Positions 1 through 11,600 are shown, counted from the stretch's first letter. The stretch is 23,184 nt of DNA from Micractinium sp. NFX-FRZ (GCA_029339195.1 JAPTJF010000657.1:1-23184); one strand, 5' to 3'. Notes: generated by a model from the sequence alone, not told the origin. Translations and numbers: made by a program.

Positions 1-497
1 CGGCGCCAGCGCTGCAGCCCGGCGCGGCGGCCTCCCAGCCCGGCCGCCCGACACCGGGCAAGCAGCAGCAGCAGCAGGCGGGGCGCGGGCCCAAGGGCAA
101 GGGCAGCCGGCTGTGGGTGCTGGAAGGCCGGATCTACAACTATCCAAAGCCTGGGGCGCAGGAGGTGGGCAGCCAGATGGAGGCGGAAGCCGCTCTGGCG
201 GCAGCCGAGCAGGCAGCACACCAGATCATGGGCCTGGGCCCCGGGGGCAACAAGCCCTACCGGCCCCCGCAGCAGGCAGCTGGCGAGGGCGACGGCGGCG
301 AGGGCAGCGCGGGCGCTGCAGGCGCCAGCAGCAGCGGCCAGGGCGGCGGCGGCAGGGACGGCGGGGGCCCCGGCCGCGGGCGGGGCGGCCGTGGCGGGCG
401 GGGGGATAACAGGTTCAAGGATGCGCACAAGGCTGCCATTGGCAACCACCACCGAAAGGACCGTGCGGCCGCCAAGCAGGGGCGCGGTATGTGGTGA
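1..497 (+). CDS. ASCC2-like CUE-family protein, C-terminal part (5' truncated by window)
   Basis: The frame is open from base 3 to the TGA at 495-497, so this is the 3' end of a gene starting upstream. The visible 164 or so residues begin with a Pro/Gln-rich stretch. They continue with a conserved block reading WVLEGRIYNYPKPGA, then a segment ending HQIMGLGPGGNKPYRPP, an RGG/Gly-rich tract and the tail FKDAHKAAIGNHHRKDRAAA. The block order (short Tyr-containing motif, GLG.GGN motif, RGG tract, NHHRKDR tail) matches what I recall of plant homologues of activating signal cointegrator 1 complex subunit 2. That protein is a CUE-domain ubiquitin binder acting in ribosome quality control and alkylation repair in animals and yeast. 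The CUE domain itself would lie outside the window. RGG tracts often bind RNA. Identity rests on C-terminal motifs only. Confidence 0.65.
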   Translation, partial: APALQPGAAASQPGRPTPGKQQQQQAGRGPKGKGSRLWVLEGRIYNYPKPGAQEVGSQMEAEAALAAAEQAAHQIMGLGPGGNKPYRPPQQAAGEGDGGEGSAGAAGASSSGQGGGGRDGGGPGRGRGGRGGRGDNRFKDAHKAAIGNHHRKDRAAAKQGRGMW

Positions 498-882
498 CCT
501 CCAACCGGCAAACTACTCACTGCCCCAAATGCCACCGCAGCCTGCACTGCCGCTTGCTGACGTCTGCATTGCATCTGTTGCATTTGGTGTAAAAAGCTTG
601 CAGCATCAACTGCTCTCTATGACACACTCGAGTACACAGGACTTGTGGGATGTGCGCTACAGTGAAGAAAGAATCGAGGCCCTCAGTATCAATGGCCAGT
701 GATGCATGACTCGATGGGGCCAGGTGAAGAGGAGGAAAGCGTGGAACAAGATGGGGCAAGGTGAAAAGCGCGGCAGATGACCGCTGCACTGCATGTGACA
801 GCAGCTTCATGGGTTCTGTGCAGCCGCCTGGCCATGCTCAGCTGCTGCTGCTGCCATTGGGAGCGGTCCGTGCCAGCTCAGC
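498..882. other. Convergent 3' UTR region between the ASCC2-like and transporter genes
   Basis: This 385-base stretch separates two stop codons on opposite strands. No open frame in it has recognisable protein features. It should hold both 3' UTRs. A UGUAA signal is visible for the plus-strand gene; none was found for the minus-strand transporter. Confidence 0.6.
588..592 (+). terminator. Putative UGUAA poly(A) signal of the ASCC2-like gene
   Basis: TGTAA lies 90 bases after the stop codon at 497, followed directly by an A run. UGUAA is the usual near-upstream polyadenylation element in green algae. It is a short motif and could occur by chance. Confidence 0.45.
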
Positions 883-3800
883 CTACGGCCTGCCTTCCTC
901 CGCCTCCCCCTCCTCCTCCCCCCGAGCCGGCCCAAGGCTCTGGCTGGGCTCTAGATCGCCCTTTTTTGAGGCGGCGCCAGCAGTGGGGGACTCAGAGTCT
1001 GCCTCCGCCCGCTTGGAGGCGGCGTGCTGCTGCTGCTGGCGCCACCACTGCCAGGCCATGTAGACAGTGATGGAGAGCACCGTCAGGGCGACGCCCGCAA
1101 TCTGCAGCAGCACATGGGGCGCGCTGCATTGCTCAGGCCAACAGCTAAACAAAGAAAGGATGGGCAGCAACGCCAGCGTGACCCCCCGCAATCTGCAGCA
1201 GCACGTGGGGAGTGCTGCATTGCTCAAGGGCAAGAGCCGACTCAAGGAAAGAAGGCAAGGGCGTATCCAGCGGTGAGGGCAGTCAGCACAGGTGTGCCGG
1301 TGCCGCAGCGCTGCCCCCGCCACAACCCAGCGCCCCCGGCCCCCTCCGCTCACCTGGAGCCCCGTTTGGACTACGGTGGCCGACAGCACCGCCTTGCTCA
1401 TCAGAATGGTGAAGACCAATCGCAGCCCTGCAAGATGACATGAGACGCAGCGCTGGCGTCAAGGCCCAGGGCCTTCCTGTTATGGTAACTTCAAGCAAGT
1501 TGCACAGGTGCTCAATCCTTGTGTGCGACCCCTCCCTGCTGCGGCCCTGCCACGCCGCTTCCTACTCACCGTAGAACATGCTGACAGTGGGCGCCCCCAG
1601 CTGCCAGGTGGCCCACTGAATGGCGAACCCAGAGCCCAGGCAGACCACGGAGCCGAGCACAGCCAGCACCGCCCAGTCGCTTGGTCCCCAGAGGCCCATG
1701 GACTGCAGGGCAGGGTGGCATGGGGGTGCAGGTGGTGCTATCGGGATGTGGTGGCATGAGCAAGCAAGGGGGAGTTGAGCAGGCACTGTGGGAAGAGCAG
1801 TGCCCGTGCCGTTGTTTCAGCAGAGTGCCCAGGCGGCCTCCGAGACACCGGCGGCACCCCCCTGCGCTGCTTTCCACCAGAGCGCCCAGGCGGCGGCCGG
1901 GCACTCAAAAGCACCGCTCTGCGCTGCCGCCACAGAGCATGCCCAGGCCGCCGCTGGACACCAAGTAGCATAGAAGCTTCCCTCACACCTGCCAATCCGT
2001 GCCGTCGATGGCGAGGGTGAGGGGCAGGAAGAGCAGGATGCTGGAGGTCATGAAGAAGTATTGGAGCTCCACGCTGCCAAAGCCCAGGTGGCGCGTGGCC
2101 TGCGGTGGTGGGGTGTGTGGGGGCCGCACAGAGCGCGTGAGTGGGGGGTCGAGGCGCATGCTGAAAAACAGCGCCCTGCCTGCCTGCCAATGGGTGCTGC
2201 CAGGATTCGTGGGGATGCCCCACACTGAGCTCATGCAGCCAGAGCGCGCCTTTCACCGAGCGCATGCAGCCGGGCGGCCCTGCAAGTTTCGGCAGTCTGG
2301 CACCTGGCAGCCCGACACACGACAGCATGCACAGAGCAGGCCCTGGTGCTTGCCTGCAGTCCAATGTAGTAGGCTGCAATGAGCAACAGGTAGCCGACAG
2401 CCAGGCACACCCCCAGCACCGCCTTGCTGCTGCCCAGGCCCCCCTCGCCTTTCTGCAGGGCACAGGCAGCGCGAAGACAGGTGTGGGCGGTGAATGGGCA
2501 CGCGGCAGCACGAGTTCCGCCCCTCACGTTGAGCTGAAATGCCAGCTCACCGCGTGCAACAAGGTGATCAAGCGCTCATGCCAGCAGCTGGTGTAGCACA
2601 GCATGCACAGCACAGCGCAGCCACGGCATGCGGGCTCACCGAGGAGATGGTCGGCACAATGATCATGGCTGGAGGAGAGCGCAGTGAAATGCAAGGGAGG
2701 GGGGGACGTATCAGCCGTGCACACACAGCAATGTGTGTGGGTAGGCATGTGTGTAGGTGTGGGGGGCAACAGCCCTGTGCTCCCGTGGGCCCACGCATGC
2801 ATGGCACCTTCTGGCCTGCTCCAAGCATGCAGCAGTGCTGAGGTGTGTACAGCACTGGCGCCCGTCACCTCAGTCATTCCCTGCCATCCACTGAACACAG
2901 CATGGTTCGCGCTTACCTGCGCCCCCCAGCAAGCCGGCGCACGCCGGCGCCATCTGCCACGGCAAGCGGTGGCGCAGCAGGCCGGCTTGGACGATGGCCA
3001 CAATGACGACAGTGAACATGGAGATCAGTTGCACTGCAGGGATGGGGGTGGGGGTCCGAAGGTGAGCTGTGCTTGATTGGCGGCAACAGCCAAGGAAAGA
3101 GTGCGGCAAGCAGGGGATGCCCCCCTGGCGGCCCTCTGCTCTCCTCCATGAAGAGCAAACACTCGGCAGGAGGCCAAGGCCTGGCACGCCTGCAACACCG
3201 GTTGCGCCCCCATTTTCCAGCCCTCCGCCCTTCACCCACGCACCTATTGAGGCGTCCACATACGCCAGCGCCGCGATCTGCAGCCCTCCCGCTGCTAGGC
3301 CCGCTGTGGTCAGGCAAGCCAGGGCGGAGTAGCGCATGAGCTGGGGCCGCTGGGCAGCCAGGTCGTCAAAGTGAGCAGACATGCCCCGCCTCATGGGCAG
3401 CTCGGGGCGCACGCTGCTCTTTGGCTGGGGCACCTGCAGGCCCTAGGGGAGGGGACAGCGGCAGTGGGCGGCAGCCCCGGGTGTGGTGCAGGCGGCTTGC
3501 CGGAGCGCTGTAGCAGCGTGCGCTGGCTGATGCCCGCCGGCAAAGGGCGCTGCTGCACAGCCTGGCATGAGGCAGATAAGACGCCACTCCATACAGCGGG
3601 TAGAAGACGGCAGACCGCAATTGGCGGCCCATCAGGAGAGAGGTGGAAAAAGGCAGGTGGGGCCGGCAGAGGAGCGGGCACCCACACCATCTCATACCGG
3701 CCAGGCAGCTGCCAGGCGGGCCTGACCTGCAGTTGGGGCGCAGGGTGTATGTCTTCTGCCGCTGCCAACCCGTCTCCACCTCCAATTTGCGGCCCAGCCT

Positions 3801-4234
3801 GAGCCGACGGGTCCCTGGCATGCAGCGGCAGCTGTGCTCGCTGGCGCGCGCGGTAGCGGCGGCGGCCGAGGCGCAGCAGGGTCAGCGGGACTGTGTAGAA
3901 AAGGAAGAGGGTTGCTAGTGCCACCATGCTGAATAGCGCCATCAGCCTGAGGATGGGCACCGGTGGGGATGACTTGACCTGCAAGCCACGCCGAGCAGGG
4001 GGGAGGCGCATTTGCATGCATGCCTGGCGGCAGTCGCTGCTGGCGGCGGCTTAGTCGGGATGAGGTAATGAGGTGCCCTGCCGAGCCGAGGCGGAGCGTT
4101 CTGCTGCTGCATTGCCTTGCCTGCAGGTAGCGGCTCAGCACCCCGAACAGAGCAATCAGGAAATGGGCGAGGATGGCGACACCCAGCCAGCCCAGCCAGG
4201 CAAGCGGCGTCCTGTGCCGCATGGTGGTCGGCAT
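883..4234 (-). CDS. DMT-superfamily (EamA-like) membrane transporter, 10 exons
   Basis: Exons on the minus strand: 4234-4121, 3978-3727, 3433-3244, 3033-2917, 2668-2640, 2452-2354, 2099-1989, 1702-1570, 1427-1354, 1101-883. All phases agree and give 445 residues. The protein has about ten hydrophobic spans. A cytosolic-looking loop lies around residues 62-145 and an acidic tail follows residue 395. The paired pattern of helices resembles the two EamA halves: a helix starting YVDASIVQLISMFTVVIVA near 181, and a late helix reading FYGLRLVFTILMSKAVL near 346 followed by a Gly-containing final helix. Such proteins move small metabolites, nucleotide sugars or amino acids; the substrate cannot be told. 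Introns 1 and 6 have GC donors (CAG|GCAAG). The start is ATG 4234; an in-frame ATG at 4222 is an alternative. The last intron contains a degenerate copy of the start of exon 10. Confidence 0.8.
1068..1252. repeat. Tandem duplication (about 91-bp unit) covering the 3' splice site of the last transporter exon
   Basis: Roughly 1068-1158 and 1159-1252 align at an offset of 91 bases. Both hold the plus-strand core CCCGCAATCTGCAGCAGCAC, which on the minus strand is the acceptor CTGCTGCAG followed by ATTGCGGG. The downstream copy (exon start 1101) continues the transporter frame. The upstream copy (exon start 1192) has one extra G and would run into a TAG after 15 codons. Confidence 0.8.
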
Positions 4235-5098
4235 TCTCTCCCCGCTGCCCTTGATGGGTATTTCAAGCCTTGATTTGCAGCCGTCTAATTGACAAAATTT
4301 TGCGAACGGAACAAGCAAGGGCAGAATTCCGGCAGACGGGCGAGCCCTCGGTGCCTGCAAACTTGCGGGCTGCTGGGCCGTCGCCTAATCTGCCAGCAAC
4401 GAGCTTGGACGGTGGATTCTGACCAGACAGAGTCCCGCCATCGCAACCCTACCCGCAGCCCCGCCGTGGCTTGGTCGGTGCGGCGGCGGGGTGCCGATAC
4501 ACATCTGCCGCCGCCCGGCCGCTGCGGTCGGCGCCGGCCGGTGCAGGAAATATTGCTCTGTCTCTCCATGCCGAGCTGTTTCCAATGTCCTTCATGTAAC
4601 TCTGAAAAAAAAACTTGCTGTATGTACATTGCTGTGTGTTCAGCTCTACTGACGTGTATGCAGGGCGCGGCATGCGCAAATGAATGTGCAGGCTGGGACG
4701 GGAGATGCATGCAAAGGGTGGGCGTGCAGTGTGCAGAGATGGGCGTGAGCGGCAGAGGCTTGTCATATGCAGGAGTGTGTGCTTGTGAACTGTGCGCATT
4801 TGGGGTGTGTGCTTGATTGCACGAATGCAAGTGGGGCAAGGCCCTCTGTGTGTGATGTGCAAAGTGGTGGCATTGTAAGTAAGCAGCGGGAGGGCAGTGT
4901 CACTCCCTTTTGTGTTGCGTGTAATCTGGAATCCAACTGGCCAGACAACACAGCCAGCTTGAATCACGATTTGTGCCTTGGAATTGAAGCGATGGTGGCC
5001 GGGCAGGGGGCGCGGCACGCTGTGCACACCCAAGGCTGCCCGCCAGGCTTCACAATACTTCGTGTTGCTCATGCGCTGCCAGGGCGCTGCCGCCGCCT
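4235..5098. other. Intergenic region: 3' UTR of the receptor kinase and upstream region of the transporter
   Basis: These 864 bases separate two minus-strand genes. The stretch is locally poorer in GC and rich in TG/GTG words around 4610-4870, with an A9 run near 4605. No exon-like frame with homology was recognised and no TTACA (UGUAA on the minus strand) was found. Short open frames here have no domain signals. Confidence 0.5.
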
Positions 5099-5620
5099 TC
5101 AGCCAAGAGCCTCTGCCAGTTTTGCCAGGCGTGGCACAATTTCAACAAAGGTCGGGCGGTCCGCGGCCTCCTGGGCCCAGCACTCCCTGCGGGAAAGGGG
5201 CAGTGGCAGCAAGACGCGGCGGCACCATGGTGTCAGCTCGGACTGCACCGGACTGCCCACTGTGCATCACTGGTAATGGAATCACAGGCATTGGTCAGCC
5301 ACCCCAGTTGAACCCCAGCCAGCGCAGCTCCTCCCCTGGAAGCCAACAGTGTCAGCCCCATGCCCCTCCCACCCACTTCATGAGCTGGCAGTAGCCCTCC
5401 AGGCTGGCGGGGTCGGGGGTGTCGGGCCCAGGCAGTGCATCGGGGGCTGGCACCTCCGGGCGCCCGCCCTTGAGCACTTGCATGGGGATCTGCTGAGCAT
5501 GGCGAGCAATGGGCGGGATCAAGAAATCCATGCACCAGGCGCGCATACCTGCAGGTGTGCCTCATCAAGGCGCAGCAGCAGATGCAAGCAGGGGCAGTGT
5601 CGGCTGCCAGCCCAACCGCA

Positions 5621-5682
<62 letters not shown>

Positions 5683-8600
5683 CGGCTTGCCTGGTAGGGC
5701 GGCAGGTCGCGCCAGGGCAACTGCCACGTCAGCAGCTGCAGGACCAGGAGGGTGCAGCGGTGGGCAGCAGGTTGACTTGGGCGTTGCCTGCTCAGCATCC
5801 CCTGCTCAGCGCTCTGACGCACAACTCGAGCTGCTCCTAAGCAATGCTGCCTTGCAACCCGCACCCCCCCCCCAGCAGCGGCTGACAACATCACAAGACA
5901 TTGCATCCCACTTGGGCCCCCCACCTCCAGCATGACCAGGGCAAAGGCGTAGACGTCGGAGGCGGCAACCGCGCGGCCGCCCTCCAGGATTTCGGGCGCC
6001 TGCAGACAGAGGGTCGGGGAGACCGTCTCCCCGTGTGACATTCCTGCTGGAGTGGCGGCAGGAGCAGTGAGAGCAGCATCGGCACGGAAGTTCAGCAGCA
6101 GTATTACTAATCAGCAGCAGCTGGTAGCGCCGCCACCATCCGCAGCAGCGGCAGCAGCAGGCAGGCAGGCGGGCAGGCGGGCAAGCAGCAGCAGCAGCGG
6201 GCTGCCGAGCGGTAGCTTGCCAGCCAGATGGGGTTGTTGGGGCCGCCGCCAGCGGAGCTGCTGTTGCCCGTGTTCAGCTGGCCCTCTGCCAGGATCTTGC
6301 TGAGGTTGAAGTCTGGCAGGGGCAGAGGGATCACAGCAGGGGTGTGACGCGCAATTGTGAGTGAGGAGTGGGTGTACTGTGAGCAGCAGCCAGCACCAAT
6401 GCATCCCGCTCATGGCCGCTCCACCACCAGCGCACCCCCCAGCCTGCCGAAGAACTGGCTGAGCTAGCAAGCAGGGGCTCCCGGAGTGCACGCCAACAGC
6501 AGGCACCAGTGCACTCACCCGACACCTTGACCCGCCAGTGCTCATCCACAAGCTGCATGGGGGGCGGGGTGGGGTGGGGTGTGTGGGTGTGTTTGTCTTA
6601 TTTGTTACCCTGCCTCTCTCTACAGCACAGCACAGCACAGCACAGCATCTCATCACAGCACGCCACACCACAGAATAAAGCAGCGTAGTGGAGTTTAGTG
6701 CATCGCACCGCACAGCAGCAAAGCACAGCACATGCAGCACACGCCACCAGTCCGGGACCCCCCGCCCACCCACCAGGTTGGGCGACTTGACGTCGCGGTG
6801 GATGATGGACGGGGTGCGGGAGTGCAAATAGGCCAGCCCGCGGGCAGCATCCAGTGCCTGCACGCGGTGGAGGGCGGTCGCGGTGCACAGCGGTAGGTGA
6901 GCGGCCACAGTGGCACTCGCCGGTAGGCAGGGAGGTGCCCACCCACCACCACCACACACACTCGCTGGGTGGCTGCATGAAAGAGACAATCGCTGGCCCT
7001 GAAGTGGCCCACCCAGCCCAGCGAACGAAGCGCACCATGCCAACTGTGCGGCGCCAGGTCAGCTTGGCGGCAGCCTCGGGTGCCCGCAACACTGCGTAGA
7101 GCGATCCATTGCTGCAGTACTCTGCACAACCAAACAACGAGAGGGAACCAGGGGAGGCCAGGGGCAGGCAGGGGGGACTGATCACTCGGGCAGCGTTGCT
7201 GCTTGCGTGCCGGCATGAACACACTTGCTCCCATGCCGGCATACTCACACTGTGAACATGCAATGCCCGAGCAGAACCAAGGAGGCTCACCGGTGAGGAT
7301 GCATGGAGGCATGGAGCAGATGCCCAGGAACTGCACGATGTTGGGGTGCCTCATGCGGGACATCACGGAAGCTTCCTGCTCGCAAGGGCGGGGAGAGAGG
7401 CACACGAGGGGTGTGGCCACGCAAACCTGGCATCAGATGCCTGCCCTTATTGGGCTGGACGGGCTGGCAGTAAGCCAACTAGGCTGGCATAGAATGGGCC
7501 CTCCTCACCTCCTGCAGAGCCTTCATCAGAGGCTCCGGAAGCTGCACCCCGCCAGACGAGATGGCCTCTGCAAGGAGTGAGTGGTGGAGAAGGTGTGGGG
7601 CACAGAGATGGGTGAGAGCAGCAGCAATGGAGACCAGCTTATCATCTGGCATAAGCCTTGCCAGCAATTCGTACACGAGCATCGCGTGGCTAACCTTTGT
7701 TGATTAGAACTTTGACTGCAACGGCAGCGTGCGCCCAAAAACCAGAATACACCTGCAGGGCGACCAAGAAGACGGGACAGGCTGGCATGATTTTTTAGCA
7801 GGAAGATGGGCATGCACGAGGATGAACATGGTGGATAAGCGGGGTGGATCGCGATGTGGGCGGGCAGGCCAAGCAAGTGTGTCAATGGGGACTGCCTCAC
7901 CCAGCCGAAGCTGCCGCTGCCGATGGGGCGGACAAGGTCGATGTCAGTCCACTCTACTGCAAACGGCTGCATTTCTGTTGGCATGTCGCCGGTGCCGGCA
8001 GAAGCAAGCTTGGGAGGGGTGCTCTCCGATTGCCTGCTGGCAGCGATCTGGCTTGAGATGAAGGACAGGAGGGGGTCGCTGCTGAGGGAGTGGGCGCTGC
8101 AAGCAGTTGGTAGGAACACCGCTAGCATATTTTTGCAGCTGGCAGGCTTTGTTGACCTCATGCCGAGCCGCCAAGAGCAGCAGTCCCTTACCCGCATTTT
8201 AGCACCGTGGACAGCAATGGTCGGCAGTTGCAGCAGCAGTGCTTGCAACATCACCAACAACACCGGCGGCGGCAGCACCGACAGAATCAGCAGTGGCTGC
8301 GGCGGCATCGCTGCAGTGGCAGCATCCGCCACAGCATGTGCAGCGGCTTGAGCGCTAGTACAGCAACATACGTATCAACAGAGTTGTCCAGGGAAGCTCC
8401 CCCCACCCACCTGGCAGACTGCGCATGTGTTGTGGGCATGCTTGCCCCAGATCCGGGATAGGGCAGCTTGAGAAAGGTGTCCACATTGCTGGTTGTTGTA
8501 GGAGCGGTAGATGAGGAGACGGTCATGCCATCAGCAGAGCCAGTGGCCGGTGTGTGAACATCAGCACCTGAAGCCGGCCGATTCTTGTCACCGGGCACAA

Positions 8601-11600
8601 GGGCAGCTGAACTGGGAGGCCCGCCGGCCTTTCCCTCCTCGAGTGTATTCTTGCCATGCATTGCCTGCTTCCGACGAAGGCATCCATGGCCGGGCCAGAA
8701 CGCAAAGGCGGCAAGCGCAACCAGGGCAGCTGCACAGACAGCAAGGCGGAAAGCACAGGACACGGCCAAGCCACTTGGTGAGCGGCTCAGCATGAGCGGC
8801 ACGAATGCGCCATCCAAAGCATGTTGCGGCAGCTTCAGCTCACCCACTCCGCCTGCAACGCCTCCAACGATGGCGCCAATGGGCGCCGACGATGACGTAG
8901 ATGTTGGGGAGGGCGAGGGGGCGGGCTGGACTGTGGCAGCACCACCTGAATTTGATGGGGCAGTAGCTGACTGGGGTGATTGGGGCGGGGCTGGTGGGAT
9001 GGTTGTGGGCTCGGATGCAGGGTTTGTCTCTGAACGGGGTGGTGGGCTGAGAGTGGCGGGCGGAGGGGTAAGTAATGATGAGCAGTTGCGGATGCCTCCC
9101 CGACAAAGTGTTGCCTCCCGCCCATTAAAGTCAGCGCAATCAGAGTCGGAAACCTGCAGGCATCGTGTGCTTCATGCTTGAGCTCGTGTACAACAGTTGC
9201 GCAGGGGGGGTCGAGGGGCTAAGTGGAAAACATCTCACCCCGAATGCGGGTGGGATGTATCCACACAGTTGTACGTTGCCCCAGATGTCTCTGCAACATA
9301 TGGCCAACATATGCATGCACGGTGACGTGCCGCCAGGGGTAGAGTACTGCGTGTGTGTGTGTGTGTGTAGGTTGTGTGCATGAATGCCATGTTTGCGCAA
9401 GGGCGCGTTTGGGGTGTGGGGTTAATGTGGGCTGTTGGGGCCAGACTCTTACATGCGCTCAAGCTTGGGAAATGCGGAGTCTTCGCTCCACGCCAATGGG
9501 ATTGTGCCTACATAGAGGCAGCAAATGGGATAGCGTTATATTCAACACGTGCGCGATGCACATACACCGCACACATGTACCGTACACATACACATGCACA
9601 TACACCATACACATACACCGTACTGCTGTGTCGTTGACTTGGGCATTGCAATGCTAACCCACCAGCCTACATGCTCTGTTAGAGATCGCGCCACTCACCG
9701 TTGAGATCGTTCAAAAAAAGTGCGAGGTCGGTCAACTCCGGAAACGACCCAAGTTGTCCCCACGTTCTAGGGATAGTCCCTGCAAAGCGATTTGAGCACT
9801 CCGGGTGTTGTCGGTAGGTAATGAAGGGACCTTCACGCATGCATCATGTTAGCGGGAGCATCGTGGCAGCCACACACCAGTGAGCTTGTTGGAGTCCAGT
9901 GACATGTACACTATCTTAGGAAACGACCCAAACCGTCCCCACACTTGAGGGAGAGTTCCTGCATCATCATTTGAGCAGGCAAGGCTTCGTCACCAAGAGG
10001 GAAGAAACCCTCACGCAACATGCATGCCAGCAAGAGCGTAGTGGCAGCCACACACCGGTGAGCCCATTTTGGTACAACCACAGCCTTTGCAGTTCAGGAA
10101 ACGACCCCGGTTGCCCCCATGTTTTAGGAATACTCCCTGCAACATCAGGTGAGCACTTGAGATGCTTTCAAAAATGTGAGGAAAATTCGAGCATTTTGCA
10201 TGCAGGCACATGTTCATGGCCACCGGTAGTACCACACACCAGCAAGGCGGTTATCTTGAAGAAATAGCTCTTTCAAATTTAGAAAGGAATCGGGGTTTGC
10301 CCACTCAAGAGGTAAGGTCCCTGCAACAAGGTGCAGTATGAACTGATTGAAATTGATGTTAGGTGGGTTGTTAGGTTGGGCAATGCCGAATGTAGTTAAG
10401 CGCATACTCACCCGAAAGATAATTGAAGCCTAGACCGCTGCAGAAAACATGGACATGCGTGTGAGAAGAAAGGAAAGTCAGTCGGGTGCATTGGGGTGGG
10501 GCAAAACATACTAATGCTGAGTGTGTCAAGCATGGGGCTGGAATGTGTTACGCACAGTGTTGCGAGTGCTGGGAAAGCTTTCGGTGAGCCCCATGTCGGA
10601 GGAAGAGTCCCAATGATGCTGTTGTAAGTTAATCCCCTGCAAGACAATGAAGTGTTGAGGTTACAAGAGTAGACCAAGACAGAAGTGTGGTTGCCTTGAA
10701 CAATGAAATAACGCACAGGCTGGTGAGCGCAGGGAAAGCCCCTTCTTGGCCCCATTGTGGGGGCAGAGTCCCCCCTAGGCTTGAAGAGAACACGTCCCTG
10801 CATCTTGCAAAAGGCAGAACAAGGGTTGGGTAGCGGCAGGGAGGTTGGGCTCCTCCTTGGCGAGAGCCAGACAACGAGCACGGGTAAGCATTGGCTGCCG
10901 GGGTGCTGGCTGAGATGGAGCGAGGGGCAAGCACTACTTGCTTACAGAAACTGAAGCTTGGGGAACGCGCCGGGGGCGCCCCATTCGGGTGGCAAGCTTC
11001 CTGCATGGCAGCGTGGTGTGGCAAAAAGTCGGGTACTTGCCTGCTTCCATGCTTATCGCATTGAAAGTTTGCCTTTATATACACCGAATGCTGGATGGGC
11101 TGGAGCGTGCCACATACCTTTAATACTCTTTATGTTGATTGTCAACCCGGCCAGCCACCTGCATGCCACAATGTTATGTGAAGGCTTGCAATGCTGAAAC
11201 GGGGAGGCGCATCTGGCAGGCGTACTTACTCGCAACTTCCCATGTTGGCGGGCAATCCAAGCATTATGATTTCTTGGTTTATCTCCCTTCATGAAAGTGG
11301 CGTGAGGGAAGAGGGACAGCGGAGCAATCAGACAGTGCAAAGGCGTGTGTAGGCGTGAGTGTGTAGGTGTGTGTGTCAACGGAGGGGGGGAGGGGGTGAT
11401 CCGGCCGGAAAGAACACTAGAAAATTGCCCGTGCTTACACGCTATAAGTACCGTCCGTATAACAGGAGACACCTTCCCAACTGCAAAGGTAAACTTTGAC
11501 GTCCCAGCCGCTTAAGCTGCCTGGCCAGGCCACGGCGGCGTCCCTCAAGGTCAACAGGACGGGGACTGCAAGTAGGAGGCGGGCAACCCGGTGAACAAAG

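Noticed and set aside
1738..2511. 257-residue minus-strand open frame in the transporter region
   Set aside because: It crosses introns and reads exon sequence in the wrong frame; the right frame gives transporter membrane helices.
4585..4615. TGTAA followed by an A9 run on the plus strand, like the 3' end of a retrocopy
   Set aside because: No upstream coding sequence, target-site duplication or gene similarity was visible, so chance is more likely.
5555..5935. Plus-strand open frame with a long poly-Gln tract
   Set aside because: It is the (CAG)19 repeat of an intron read on the other strand; flanking residues have no protein character, and the minus strand carries conserved kinase exons on both sides.
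8150..8340. Minus-strand hydrophobic open frame resembling a signal anchor upstream of the kinase
   Set aside because: It lies in the intron 8097-8410. The phase-consistent model joins the juxtamembrane exon to the kinase exon and already has a membrane span at residues 421-444.
9699..10320. Regularly spaced repeats that could suggest a CRISPR-like array
   Set aside because: The repeats are 81-nt coding exons with diverged sequence, splice sites at both ends and LRR consensus; the genome is eukaryotic.
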